Counted from the first letter of the stretch, positions 16,435 through 25,135 are shown. The stretch is DNA of 64,000 nt from Streptomyces sp. NBC_01754 (GCF_035918015.1 NZ_CP109132.1:868001-932000); one strand, 5' to 3'. Translations and numbers: made by a program. Notes: a model not told the origin generated them from the letters alone.

Positions 16435-17418
16435 ATGAGCATCCCCTCGGCACTCCGGCCCTCGCCCCGCCCCTCCCTCGCCTCCGCACCCGCACCGGCC
16501 GCCCGCCGGTCCGTGGACTGGCGGCTGCGCTTCGCGGCGCTGTCGCTGATCTGGGGGTTCAGTTTCCTGCTCATCAAGGTCGGCACCGACGGGTACGCGC
16601 CCTTCCAGGTGACCTTCGGCCGGCTGCTGTTCGGGACGGCGGTGCTCGCCGTCGCCATGGCGGTGCGCCGCGAGCGGTTGCCGCGCTCGGTCCGGACGTG
16701 GGGCCACCTCCTCGTCGCCGCGTTCTTCCTCAACGCCCTGCCGTTCTCGCTTTTCGCGTACGCCGAGCTGACCATCCCCTCCACCCTCGCCGGGATATGC
16801 AACGCGACGTCCCCGCTCTGGGGCATGGCGCTCTCGCTGGTCGCGCTCTCCGAGGACAGGCCGACCCGCCGCCGGGTCGCCGGGCTCGGCCTCGGCTTCC
16901 TCGGCGTACTGACGGTGCTGGGCGCCTGGCAGGGTTTCTCGGGTCTCGACTTCGGCGGTACGGCGATGGCGCTGCTGGCTTCCCTGAGCTACCCCGTCGG
17001 CTGGATCTACGTCCGCCGCACCCTTGCGGGCACCGGCTCCTCCGCCCTTGCGCTGACCGGAAGCCAGCTCTTCCTCGCCACGGCCCAACTGGCTTTGGTC
17101 ACACCACTGTTCACGTCGACGCCGTCCCACTTCCCGCTCCTGCCGACGCTCGCCGTCATCGCGCTGGGGGCACTGGGGACCGGACTCGCCGTCCTCCTCC
17201 AGTACAACCTCGTCCAGGAGGTCGGCCCCACGACGGCGCAGATGGTGACCTACTTCATCCCCGTCGTCGCCACGGCCGCCGGGGTGGTCGTGCTCGGCGA
17301 GCACCTGGGGTGGAACACTCCGGTCGGTGCCCTCGTGGTCCTCGCGGGCGCCGCCCTCGCACAGAGCCACGGGCGGCGAGGGACCGTGCGGGCACCCCGC
17401 CCGGTCAGCCGTAGCTGA
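16435..17418 (+). CDS. EamA/DMT family transporter
   Basis: About 327 residues with ten predicted membrane segments in two EamA repeats. The first repeat begins RFAALSLIWGFSFLLIKVG. The second ends TAQMVTYFIPVVATAAGVVV and LGEHLGW. These drug/metabolite transporters export amino acids, metabolites or drugs; the substrate is unknown. The ATG at 16435 (MSIPSALRP) is preferred. It is divergent from a LysR gene that is its likely regulator. Its last 14 bases overlap the 3' end of the convergent MocR gene. Confidence 0.85.
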   Translation: MSIPSALRPSPRPSLASAPAPAARRSVDWRLRFAALSLIWGFSFLLIKVGTDGYAPFQVTFGRLLFGTAVLAVAMAVRRERLPRSVRTWGHLLVAAFFLNALPFSLFAYAELTIPSTLAGICNATSPLWGMALSLVALSEDRPTRRRVAGLGLGFLGVLTVLGAWQGFSGLDFGGTAMALLASLSYPVGWIYVRRTLAGTGSSALALTGSQLFLATAQLALVTPLFTSTPSHFPLLPTLAVIALGALGTGLAVLLQYNLVQEVGPTTAQMVTYFIPVVATAAGVVVLGEHLGWNTPVGALVVLAGAALAQSHGRRGTVRAPRPVSRS

Positions 17419-18745
17419 CGGGACGGACGGGTCCCGCCGCGGCCGCCACCACGTCCGCCAGCGGATCGATGTCGGCGGCCGTCAGGGAGGACACGGTCAG
17501 GCGCACCCCTTGCGGCGACACCGTCCGGAAGCGTGCCCCCGGGGCCACCGCCCATCCGTCGCGCAGCAGCCGGGTCACGGCCCCGGTCTCGTCGCTGACG
17601 GGCACCCAGACATTCATCCCGCTGCGGCCGTACGCCGTCACACCCCGCTCCGCCAGCGCCGCCACCAGCGCTTCCCGCCGCTCCCCGTAGGACCGCGCCA
17701 CCGCACCGGGATCCACGGCCCCGGACGTCCACAGGTGCACCACGGCCCGCTGGAGCAGCCGGCTGACCCAGCCGGGCCCGAGCTGCTGACGCCCCGTCAC
17801 CCGATCGACGGTCAGTGTGTCCCCGGTGAGCACGGCCAGCCGCAGGTCAGGACCGTACGCCTTGGCCACGGATCGCACGAGGGCCCAGTGCCCGGTGACA
17901 CCGGCGAGGGGGTGCAACGGGAGGTCGACGATGGCGTGGCCGTGGTCGTCCTCGACGAGGAGGGTGCCCGGATACCGGGCCAGCACCGACCGCAGCTCCG
18001 AAGCCCGGTCCGCCCCCACGACGGCTCCCGTGGGGTTCTGCGCCCGGTCGGTGACCACCAGCGCCTTGGCGCCGGCCCGCAGGACGCGCTCCACCTCGGC
18101 GGGCAGCGGTCCGTCCTCGTCCAGCGCGACGGGTGCGGGACACAGGCCGAGCGCCGGAACGAGATCCAGCAGGGCACCCCATCCGGGGTCCTCCACGGCG
18201 ACCACGTCACCGGGCCTGAGATGGGCCGAGAGCACCCGCTCGATCGCGTCGAGGGATCCGGAGGCCAGGGCCACCGGCCCGGCGGGCACACCGTCGGCGT
18301 CCAGCTCCGCCCGGGCGATCCGGGAGAGTTCCGGCAGCACCGCCCCCTCCCCGTACAGCCCGGGGCGAAGCGCGTACTCCTGCGCGGCCGCGGCCAGCGC
18401 CTCGCCGAGCGGGGGCAGCAGCGCGACGTCGGGGTTGCCCCCGCCCAGGTCGCGCACGCCCGGCGGCACCTCGACCCGCAGCGAGCCTCGCGCCGTGCTC
18501 GACGGGCGGGGGCGCACCCTGCTTCCCCTGCGGCCCGCCGTCTCGATGACCCCGCGCTCCCGGAGCGTGCGGTAGGCGGCAGCCACGGTGTTCGGGTTGA
18601 CGCCCAGCCGCACCGCCAACTCCCGCATGGGGGGAAGGACATGACCGGGCGGCAGCGCACCCGAACCGACCCCGCTCTCGACACTCCCGGCAATCTCCGA
18701 TGCACGCCGGCCACTGATCCGATATTCTCCTAGCACAAACCACAT
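17405..18745 (-). CDS. MocR-type regulator (GntR HTH fused to aminotransferase fold)
   Basis: 446 residues. The N-terminal GntR winged helix (1-75) has LPPMRELAVRLGVNPNTVAAA. A linker leads to a class-I aminotransferase-like domain (95-440). PLP-site residues are visible: AQNPTG (N237), VEDDHG (about D266) and SVAKAYGPD with the Schiff-base Lys K295. MocR proteins sense PLP or amino-PLP adducts and act on vitamin B6, GABA or taurine genes. Here the divergent gene is a PNPOx-like flavoprotein, which suggests a B6-related circuit. The start is ATG 18743-18745, or a leaderless GTG three codons later. A palindrome sits just upstream. Confidence 0.88.
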   Translation of the reverse strand: MWFVLGEYRISGRRASEIAGSVESGVGSGALPPGHVLPPMRELAVRLGVNPNTVAAAYRTLRERGVIETAGRRGSRVRPRPSSTARGSLRVEVPPGVRDLGGGNPDVALLPPLGEALAAAAQEYALRPGLYGEGAVLPELSRIARAELDADGVPAGPVALASGSLDAIERVLSAHLRPGDVVAVEDPGWGALLDLVPALGLCPAPVALDEDGPLPAEVERVLRAGAKALVVTDRAQNPTGAVVGADRASELRSVLARYPGTLLVEDDHGHAIVDLPLHPLAGVTGHWALVRSVAKAYGPDLRLAVLTGDTLTVDRVTGRQQLGPGWVSRLLQRAVVHLWTSGAVDPGAVARSYGERREALVAALAERGVTAYGRSGMNVWVPVSDETGAVTRLLRDGWAVAPGARFRTVSPQGVRLTVSSLTAADIDPLADVVAAAAGPVRPVSYG

Positions 18746-18747
18746 TA

Positions 18748-18759
18748 TGCACTAGTGCA
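18748..18759. promoter_or_regulatory. Palindromic operator between mocR-like and PNPOx-like genes
   Basis: TGCACTAGTGCA is a perfect 12-bp palindrome in the 27-bp gap between the two divergent starts. Related half-sites follow inside the regulator's first codons (TTGTGCTAG, complement). It probably binds the MocR-type regulator, and both promoters must overlap it. Confidence 0.5.
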
Positions 18760-18772
18760 ATGGGAGTGGGCC

Positions 18773-19480
18773 ATGCCGGAAACCGCACCACCCGGGAACG
18801 GGGACCAGGAGACCGACCAGGACGCCACGGCTTCCTACCCGACGACCGCGCGCACGCTCCCGGCCCGGGGGCGTGCGCGCGCGTCGTACGACAGGGAGTT
18901 GGTCCACTCCGTACTCGACGAGGCCTACGTCTGCCATCTGGGCTTCGTACGCGACGGCGCGCCGGTCGTCCTCCCCACGCTCTTCGGGAGGGTCGGCGAG
19001 CGGCTCTACGTGCACGGATCCACCGGTTCCCGTCCGCTGCGCGAGGCGGGCACCGCCGACCCCGGCCTGCCCGTGTGCCTGACGGTCACCCACGTCGACG
19101 GACTGGTGCTGGCCCGCTCCGCCTTCCACCACTCGGTCAACTACCGCTCGGTGGTGGTGCACGGCACCGCGGTCACGGTGACCGACCCGGAGGAGCGGAG
19201 CCTGGCGCTCGACGCCATCGTCGACCAGGCCGTACCCGGCAGGTCCAGGGACTCCCGCCCGGCCGACGCGAAGGAGCTCGCCGCCACGGCGGTCGTCCGA
19301 CTCGATCTCGACGAGCTCTCCGCGAAGGTGCGGACCGGCGGGCCCAACGAGGAGCCGGAGGACCTGTCGCTGCCGTACTGGGCGGGTGTGGTCCCGCTGG
19401 CCCGCGGCTACGGCGCCCCCGTGGCCTCGGACGATCTGGACCCGGCCGTTCCCCTGCCGCACTATCTCGCCTCGCTCTGA
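18773..19480 (+). CDS. Pyridoxamine 5'-phosphate oxidase-like flavoprotein
   Basis: About 235 residues of the split-barrel PNPOx-like/FMN-binding superfamily. The core is ELVHSVLDEAYVCHLGFVRD, with LPTLFGRVGERLYVHGS and HHSVNYRSVVVHG, and ends with LSLPYWAGVVPL. Members are FMN- or F420-dependent reductases or oxidases. True PdxH activity is not shown by these motifs. The ATG at 18773 follows GGGAG. It is divergent from the MocR-type regulator, its likely controller. Confidence 0.83.
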   Translation: MPETAPPGNGDQETDQDATASYPTTARTLPARGRARASYDRELVHSVLDEAYVCHLGFVRDGAPVVLPTLFGRVGERLYVHGSTGSRPLREAGTADPGLPVCLTVTHVDGLVLARSAFHHSVNYRSVVVHGTAVTVTDPEERSLALDAIVDQAVPGRSRDSRPADAKELAATAVVRLDLDELSAKVRTGGPNEEPEDLSLPYWAGVVPLARGYGAPVASDDLDPAVPLPHYLASL

Positions 19481-19792
19481 GCCACCCCCAAGGACGTCCC
19501 GGGCCGGATCAGGCCGACACGGTCGCCGGCCTTCACCGCGACGCGCGTCTCGGCGAAGGCCGGTCCCCGCCACCGGCGATACCGGCGACGACGAGACAGA
19601 TCAGACTCCGCCTGACGGGTGGAGCTGGAACGACGGACCACGTGGGTCCTCCGTACGAAGCGGAAGGTGACGGTCGCTCGGCTCCGCGTGCGGGCGGCGA
19701 CGAACCGCTCGGGACGCACCCCGGCCCGGTCTTCGTCGGAAGTGGCCGCCGCGGACTGGGCGGCGGGCGACGGTGGACCTCCTGATCGCACC
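19481..19792. other. Intergenic region with a possible gene remnant
   Basis: A 312-bp spacer between convergent genes. On the minus strand, about 19500-19570 reads AFAETRVAVKAGDRVGLIRP and GTSLG. This looks like a coding fragment, but it has no start, no bounded domain and no family that I recognise. The rest has no visible feature. Confidence 0.35.
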
Positions 19793-20824
19793 CTACGGCG
19801 AGGTCCGGCGGCCGGACAAGCCTCCCCCTCCCCTGGTGGGCACCTCCTCCTCCACCCGGAGCCCCCGTGCCCCCGGCCCGGACGCCACCGGCCCGGACGG
19901 CGGCCGGGGCGCGGAGGACTGCGCGATGAACGCCCCGGCCAGCACCACCGCCCCGCCCACCAGTTGGGGCGCGGAGAGGTGCTCGCCGAGCAGCACCCAG
20001 GCGAGCACGGTCGCGATGACCGCCTCCAGGCACGCCACGACACCCGCCACCTGCGGCGACAGCAGCCGCACGGACACCACACCGGTGACGTAGGCCAGGA
20101 CGGTCGCGAGCAGCACGATCCAGCCGAGCAGCAGCCACGACGGCACGGCATGGCCGTTCATGACGGCGCTCGCGCCGAGGGTCCTCCAGTCCATTCCCCA
20201 GGGCCTGGCTACGACGGTGAGGACGGCCGCGCCGAGCAGCAGCCCGTACGCGATCACGCCGACCGGATGCGGCGCCCCGGCCCGGCCGTCCGTCCCGCCC
20301 TGGCTCCCCTGGTCCGACAGGACGAAGTAGCCGACCTGGCAGCAGGCCGCGCCGAGGGCGAGCAGCAGTCCGACGGCGTCGAAGCGCAGCCCGGCCCACA
20401 CCTCGACGACACAGGCCAGTCCGCCGACCGCCAGCACCACACCGGCGGCGGCGGCCCGCGTGACGGGTCTGCGCTGCACGAAACGCACCCAGCCGAGCAC
20501 CAGCGCCGGTGCGAGGTATTCGACGAGGAGCGCGACCCCGACGGGGATACGGGAGATCGCGGCGAAGTAGCAGGCCTGTACCCCCGCGACGGCGAACAGC
20601 CCGAATCCGGCCAGCAGCGCGGGCCGTTCCCGCACGAGGCTCCGGTGCCGCCAGGCGACCGGCAGCATGACCAGAGCGGCCCCGGCCACCCGGAGCCACA
20701 CCACGTGCAGCGGGTCGAGCCCCGCCTCGATCAGCGGTTTGGCCGCGACCCCCGAACCGCCGAAAGCGAACGCCGAGGCAAGGGCGAGGCCCAGTCCGGT
20801 ACTCCTGCCCTGAGTCGCGTGCAT
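19793..20824 (-). CDS. EamA/DMT family transporter
   Basis: 343 residues with ten hydrophobic segments in two EamA repeats. The first begins LGLALASAFAFGGSGVAAKP; the second ends VACLEAVIATVLAWVLLGEH. A cytoplasmic Pro/Gly-rich tail follows. It is a probable exporter of unknown substrate, not closely related to the one at 16435. The ATG at 20822-20824 has no Shine-Dalgarno but has CATGAT 6 bp upstream, so translation may be leaderless. It lies 58 bp downstream of the Clp-N protein gene in the same direction. Confidence 0.85.
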   Translation of the reverse strand: MHATQGRSTGLGLALASAFAFGGSGVAAKPLIEAGLDPLHVVWLRVAGAALVMLPVAWRHRSLVRERPALLAGFGLFAVAGVQACYFAAISRIPVGVALLVEYLAPALVLGWVRFVQRRPVTRAAAAGVVLAVGGLACVVEVWAGLRFDAVGLLLALGAACCQVGYFVLSDQGSQGGTDGRAGAPHPVGVIAYGLLLGAAVLTVVARPWGMDWRTLGASAVMNGHAVPSWLLLGWIVLLATVLAYVTGVVSVRLLSPQVAGVVACLEAVIATVLAWVLLGEHLSAPQLVGGAVVLAGAFIAQSSAPRPPSGPVASGPGARGLRVEEEVPTRGGGGLSGRRTSP

Positions 20825-20882
20825 CGGCACATCATGGCAGCCGACGTCAGCAGCGTCACCCCCGTCACACCTGTCGCTGTGA

Positions 20883-21476
20883 TCACTCGGGCCGGGCGTC
20901 CCCGGCCAGCCGGCCCGCCACGCGCATCGCGAGACCGGCCGCGTCGGCGCCCGCCCGTTCCAGGACCTCGACGGCGCGGCAGTGGGGGTCCGCGACCAGC
21001 GCGGCGAGCAGATCGACGCCACCGGCACGGGGTTCCCCGCGGAGCGTCGCGCCGCGCACGGCGCGGTCGAGCGCGGCGGCGGCCGAGGGCGACCAGGCTT
21101 CCGCCCCCGGTGCGGGCAGCGCGGGGAACGCCCCCGAGTCCTCCCGGGTGCCCTGCCAGCGCAGCCCGTACCCGATGCTGCGCTGGACGAGGTAGCCGAG
21201 GACCCTGGCCGGCTGGGGGCCGTCGTCGAGCATCTCCCTGACCTCGGGATCGGATTCGATGAGGGAGTGCAGGAGATGGGCCGTGTCCGTGTACCGGTCA
21301 CCGTCGCGCGCCGCCCGCCTGCGGGCCCCCGACGCCACCGCGGCCAGCTCCGCGGTGAGCGGCGCCGCGTCGGCGGTGTGGGTCGGCGGGGCGTGTTCGG
21401 GTGTCCGTGTCGTCCGGTTGCGCACCCTCTCAGTCCACCAGTCCGGCCGGCCGGAGACGTCGCCATGACGGCCCAT
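20883..21476 (-). CDS. Clp N-terminal (ClpA/C N-domain) protein
   Basis: 197 residues, without any ATPase domain. Two Clp-N repeats fit: ARDGDRYTDTAHLLHSLIES, then ARVLGYLVQRSIGYGLRWQG, and later SAAAALDRAVRGATLRGEPR with VDLLAALVADPHCRAVEVL. Stand-alone Clp-N proteins are thought to act as adaptors or decoys for Clp chaperone-proteases. The first 40 residues are polar and variable, so the true start may be further in. Partner unknown. Confidence 0.75.
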   Translation of the reverse strand: MGRHGDVSGRPDWWTERVRNRTTRTPEHAPPTHTADAAPLTAELAAVASGARRRAARDGDRYTDTAHLLHSLIESDPEVREMLDDGPQPARVLGYLVQRSIGYGLRWQGTREDSGAFPALPAPGAEAWSPSAAAALDRAVRGATLRGEPRAGGVDLLAALVADPHCRAVEVLERAGADAAGLAMRVAGRLAGDARPE

Positions 21477-21612
21477 CCGCGCATCCCGCGAAAGGTGGGC
21501 GGCGTCGGTGGTTCCTCATCCTTCGGAATGAGATCGCACCCGCGCACAGGCAGGGGGCCCGCGGCCGTCGCCGCGAGCCCCTGCCCGGCTGCCGCGTCCG
21601 GCACCCCGCCGC

Positions 21613-22215
21613 TCAGTTCTCGTCCGCCAGGATCAGGTACAGCTTCTTCCGGGACTCGTTGATCACGGCGATCGCCTTCTGCCGGTGCTCCGCCGTGCCG
21701 GTCTTCCAGACCTGGCCGAACGCCTCCATCAGGCCGAAGCCGGCCTGCCGGATCTCGTTCATGCTCTCCCAGTCGATGCCGCGCTCCGCGTCCTCCCAAG
21801 GCGCCTCGGGGCCGGACTCGGCCTCCGTACGCCCCGCGTCGGTGAGTGTGAACAGCTTCTTGCCGCCCTCGCTCACACTGACGATGAGCCCTTCGTCCTC
21901 CAGCAGCTGGAGGGTGGGATAGACCGATCCGGGGCTGGGCCGCCAGGCCCCGCCGCTGCGGTCACCGATCTCCTGGATCATCTCGTAGCCGTGCATCGAG
22001 CGGTCCTTGAGCAGCGCGAGGATCGACGCGCGTACGTCACCGCGCCTGGCCCTCCCCCGGCCGCCGCCCCTGCCGCGTCCGCCGCCGCCGAAGGGCCCCC
22101 CGCCGCCGAAGGGCGGGCCGAACGGCCCGAAGGCGGGCCGCCCGCCGTCGAAGCCCCCAGCGCCGGGGCCCCGGCGCCCGGGACCGAATCCGTGGTCGTG
22201 TCCGTGTGAACGCAT
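21613..22215 (-). CDS. PadR family transcriptional regulator
   Basis: 200 residues. A Gly/Pro/His-rich N-terminal segment (about 1-57) begins MRSHGHDHGFGPGRRG. The PadR winged helix follows (58-135) with ASILALLKDRSMHGYEMIQE and PSPGSVYPTLQLLEDEGLI. A C-terminal dimerisation helix ends KKLYLILADEN. The ATG at 22213-22215 is preceded by GAGAGGAG. No target transporter is adjacent. A palindrome 69 bp upstream is a likely autoregulatory site. Confidence 0.88.
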   Translation of the reverse strand: MRSHGHDHGFGPGRRGPGAGGFDGGRPAFGPFGPPFGGGGPFGGGGRGRGGGRGRARRGDVRASILALLKDRSMHGYEMIQEIGDRSGGAWRPSPGSVYPTLQLLEDEGLIVSVSEGGKKLFTLTDAGRTEAESGPEAPWEDAERGIDWESMNEIRQAGFGLMEAFGQVWKTGTAEHRQKAIAVINESRKKLYLILADEN

Positions 22216-22283
22216 GACTGCGCTCCTCTCTTCTGTGCTTTCCGTGTCGCGACTCCTGTCGTCGATCCGTCGCGATGCCTCAA

Positions 22284-22293
22284 CGATATATCG
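22284..22293. promoter_or_regulatory. Putative PadR operator
   Basis: CGATATATCG is a perfect 10-bp AT-rich palindrome, unusual in this GC background, located 69 bp upstream of the PadR start. AT-rich palindromes of this form are common autoregulatory PadR sites. Confidence 0.55.
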
Positions 22294-22347
22294 GAAGTAA
22301 TCGTCTGGCAAGGCGATCGGAGGCAGACTGACTGACCTTCGATAGGT

Positions 22348-22919
22348 GATCTTGATCGATTGCCAGGTGGCTTTGACCGGCTCCGGTTTCTGTTGGGCCG
22401 CCTGATGTGCTGTCCGGTCTCCCCTCGGCCTGGTCCGAGGCCGGAGAGCGGGCAGATTGTCTGTCAGGGGCGTGGACGTCATGATCCTCGGATGACTGAG
22501 GAAACGACGGTTGAAAAGGCCTGGCGGCTGCTGCTGGAGGGCGGCCCCTCGGCGCGGCGGGGGAATGCCGCGGTGATCGAAGCCGCCTACGCTGAACCGC
22601 GCCTGCGGGTCCTGTTTCCGTTCTTGAGCCACGGGTGCCTCACCTTCCACAGGAACTCCCAGTTCCCGTGGAGCGGCGGCCTGCCGTTCATCGCGGGCGG
22701 CGCGCCGTGCACGGTCTACGCGCCGTCGTACTCGTCGGTCCTGGGGAAGGGGCTCATGCCGGAGAAGGCGGCCGCGTTGGTGGTGGCCAACCTGCCCCTC
22801 GACTGCGGGCCGGCCTTCGACAGGCCGTGGCCGCCGCCGGACAGCCACGCTGACTGATCCGACAGGCCGTCCCCTGGAAACCGGAGCCGGTCAAAGTCAC
22901 CTGGCAATCGGTCAAGATC
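22348..22919. repeat. Cassette bounded by 43-bp inverted repeats
   Basis: 22348-22390 and 22877-22919 are inverted copies of one 43-bp sequence with two mismatches. The left copy contains GATTGCCAGGTGGCTTTGAC. They enclose a 486-bp interior holding one small gene (DUF6193). ACTGACTGACCT occurs outside both ends (about 22328-22339 and about 22934-22945) as a possible direct repeat, but its distance to each arm differs. The element has no transposase, so it would be a non-autonomous mobile element or a recombination product. Confidence 0.6.
22492..22857 (+). CDS. DUF6193-like protein in the inverted-repeat cassette
   Basis: 121 residues beginning MTEETTVEKAWRLLLEGG, then VIEAAYAEPRLRVLFPFLSH, GCLTFHRNSQFPW and EKAAALVVANLPLDCGPA. 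This matches the C-terminal part of the Streptomyces DUF6193 family, linked by name to natural-product loci but without a known biochemical role. The usual N-terminal half is absent, so it may be a truncated or minimal member. There is no clear ribosome site. The gene lies entirely within the inverted-repeat cassette. Confidence 0.6.
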   Translation: MTEETTVEKAWRLLLEGGPSARRGNAAVIEAAYAEPRLRVLFPFLSHGCLTFHRNSQFPWSGGLPFIAGGAPCTVYAPSYSSVLGKGLMPEKAAALVVANLPLDCGPAFDRPWPPPDSHAD

Positions 22920-23084
22920 CTTTGTCAGAGGGCACTGACTGACCTGCCTCAGCGAAGATTCCGCGAATCTCAGCTGTCCTGTGACAGTCGATCTTCCTCT
23001 TTGTCAGTGAATCTTGCTCAAACCCACTCTGTTGCCACTACGGTTTCCTCGGTACGTGGTTGCTCAGACCGGAGATGTGCGCTC

Positions 23085-23450
23085 GTGGACGGAGACGGTG
23101 TCATACCGCTGGTGCAGCTGGACTCGATCGACGAGGTCCGGGCTGTGCACAAGATGCTGTTCGACCGAAAGTTCGACGGCCAGGAGGACGTGTACTTCGG
23201 GAGCCCGTTCATCTCCTCGGTCCAGCACAAGCTGGTGGACGCATTGGATGCGGCGGAGCCGGCCAAGAACTGGGCTGCTTGGCGTGACGCAGCCGAGCAC
23301 CCGGAGAAGGTGGAGAGGATCCGCAGCCACCTGGCCGGACTGGGCGAGTGGTGGACCGTCGCGTCCGTCATCAAGCGGGAGGCATACGTCCGCGACCTGC
23401 TCGCGCCACTGCGGGTGGATGACGAACTGCTGGGCGAGCTGATCCGGTGA
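23085..23450 (+). CDS. Hypothetical protein beside the IS element
   Basis: About 121 residues; the frame is open from 23001. GTG 23085 is preferred because GGAG lies about 10 bases upstream. The protein is VDGDGVIPLVQLDSIDEVRA, then KMLFDRKFDGQEDVYFGSPF, ending VRDLLAPLRVDDELLGELIR. It is acidic, soluble and lacks a recognised domain. Codon use is less GC-biased than in neighbours, suggesting transfer. It ends 54 bp before the ISL3 element. Confidence 0.5.
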   Translation: MDGDGVIPLVQLDSIDEVRAVHKMLFDRKFDGQEDVYFGSPFISSVQHKLVDALDAAEPAKNWAAWRDAAEHPEKVERIRSHLAGLGEWWTVASVIKREAYVRDLLAPLRVDDELLGELIR

Positions 23451-23504
23451 GCGTCGTTGCTTCATCGGAGCATGAAGCGGGGAGGTGGGTCTGTCAAACG
23501 AGCC

Positions 23505-25135
23505 GGCTCTGTCCCGTAGTCGGTGGTGACGCCGGGTAGCTTTCGTGATCATGGTCGCGTGATGGATGTGAACTCCCGTATAGCGACGGTGTTTTCGGGG
23601 TTGTCGGCGTTGGTCGTGGAGGGCGTGACGGACGGCGGTGACGTGGTGGTGGTCACGGCCCGCACCCGGCAAGAGGCGGTTCCGTGTCCGGTGTGCGGAA
23701 CGCCGACGGCGAAGGTGCACGGGTACTACGGCCGGATGGTGACGGACGTGCCGGTCGATAACCGCCCGGTCGTCGTCCGCGTCCGGGGCCGGCGGCTGGT
23801 CTGTCCCGTGCTGGGCTGTCGACGGCAGACCTTCCGCGAGCAGATTGCCGGGTTGACGGAGCGCCATCAGCGCCGGACAGTGCGGCTGGCGGGCCAGATA
23901 TCGCAGGTGGCACGGGAGTTATGCGGCCGGGCGGCGGCACGCATGGCTGCCCTGCTGGCCATGCCCGTTTCCCGCAGCACCGCGTTGCGCCATCTGCGGC
24001 GCCTGCCGGTGCCGCAGCAGGTGGTCCCGCAAGTGATCGGCGTGGACGACTTCGCCCTGCGCCGCCGAAACCGATACGCCACGATCATCACGGATGCCGA
24101 GACCGGCCGACGCGTCGCGGTCCTGCCCGACCCCGAGGCGGCCACCCTCGAGTCCTGGCTGCGGGAGCACGGCAGTGGTGTCGAGGTCGTGTGCCGGGAC
24201 GGATCGGCCACCTACGCCGAGGCTGTCCGCCGCGCCTTGCCCGACGCAGTGCAGGTCAGCGACCGCTGGCACCTCTGGCGGAACCTCTGTGACAAAGTCC
24301 AGCTCGAGGTCCGCGCCCATGCCGGCTGATGGGCCACCATCAACCCGCCCCGCCCCGGCGGAGTACGCGAGCAGACCACGCGCGAACGCTGGAAGAAGAT
24401 CCACGACCTCCTCGGCCAAGGCGTCGGCCTGCTCGAATGCGCCCGCCGCCTGCAACTGGCCCTAAACACCGTCAAACGCTACGCACGCATGCCCGAACCC
24501 ACCGCCCTGCGCATCGCCCCCTCCTACCGGCCCACCATCGTCGACCCCTACCGCGACCACCTGCGCGAACGGCGCCAGGCCGACCCCGCCATCCCCGTTA
24601 CCCACCTACTGCGCGAGATCCGGGAGCTGGGCTACACCGGCAGCGCCAACCTGCTGGTCCGCTACCTCAACCAGGGGCGCGCCGAAGGCGACCGCCCCGT
24701 CACCACCCCGCGCCACGCCAGCCGCCTCCTGCTCACCGACCCCAATAATCTGCGCCCGAAGGAGACCGCCCTGCTGGAGAAGATCACCGCGGCCTGCCCG
24801 GAGATGGCCGCGCTCGCCGATCTCGTACGCGGCTTCGCCGCCCTGCTGAAACCGGCTGAGGGCAACGATGTGAAACTCACCGGGTGGATTGCAGCCGCGC
24901 GTGCTGCCGCCATGCCTCACCTGCGCAGTCTCACCAACGGCCTCGAAATCGACCGGGCCGCCGTCGATGCCGGCCTTACCCTGCCTTACCACAACGGCCG
25001 CACCGAGGGCGTCAACACCCGCACCAAGAGGATCACGAGACAGATGCACGGACGCGCCGGATTCGACCTCCTCCGGCACCGCATCCTCCTACCCTGACCG
25101 CTACCCGGCGTCACCACCGACTACGGGACAGAGCC
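23505..25135 (+). mobile_element. ISL3-family insertion sequence
   Basis: Perfect 36-bp terminal inverted repeats at 23505-23540 and 25100-25135 (outer ends GGCTCTGTCCCGTAGTCGGT) delimit a 1631-bp element. It carries one transposase frame, broken by a stop codon. The flanks (AACGAGCC left, GAACGTTT right) show no convincing 8-bp target duplication. The element sits between an orphan ORF and the PhzF-like gene, in the most accessory part of the window. Confidence 0.93.
23562..25097 (+). pseudogene. ISL3 transposase, interrupted by a nonsense codon
   Basis: The N-terminal zinc ribbon has CPVCGTPTAKVHGYYG and LVCPVLGC. The DDE catalytic residues are visible: Asp in VIGVDDFALRR, Asp in CRDGSATYAEA and Glu in NGRTEGVNTRTK. 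An in-frame TGA at 24327-24329 follows VQLEVRAHAG. The same frame then continues WATINPPRPGG to 25097, where relatives usually read Cys-Trp. Both halves are intact, so this is a single-base nonsense mutation. The second Asp precedes the stop and the Glu follows it, so the truncated product cannot be catalytic. A TTA (bldA-type) codon occurs at 23919-23921. Confidence 0.88.

Noticed and set aside
22360..22491. Longer N-terminus for the DUF6193 gene
   Set aside because: The frame is open from 22360, but that part is read through the left inverted repeat and has no similarity to the family.
21613..22848. 411-codon version of the PadR gene
   Set aside because: The extra upstream part runs antisense through the DUF6193 gene and across the PadR promoter palindrome; ATG 22215 has a strong ribosome site.
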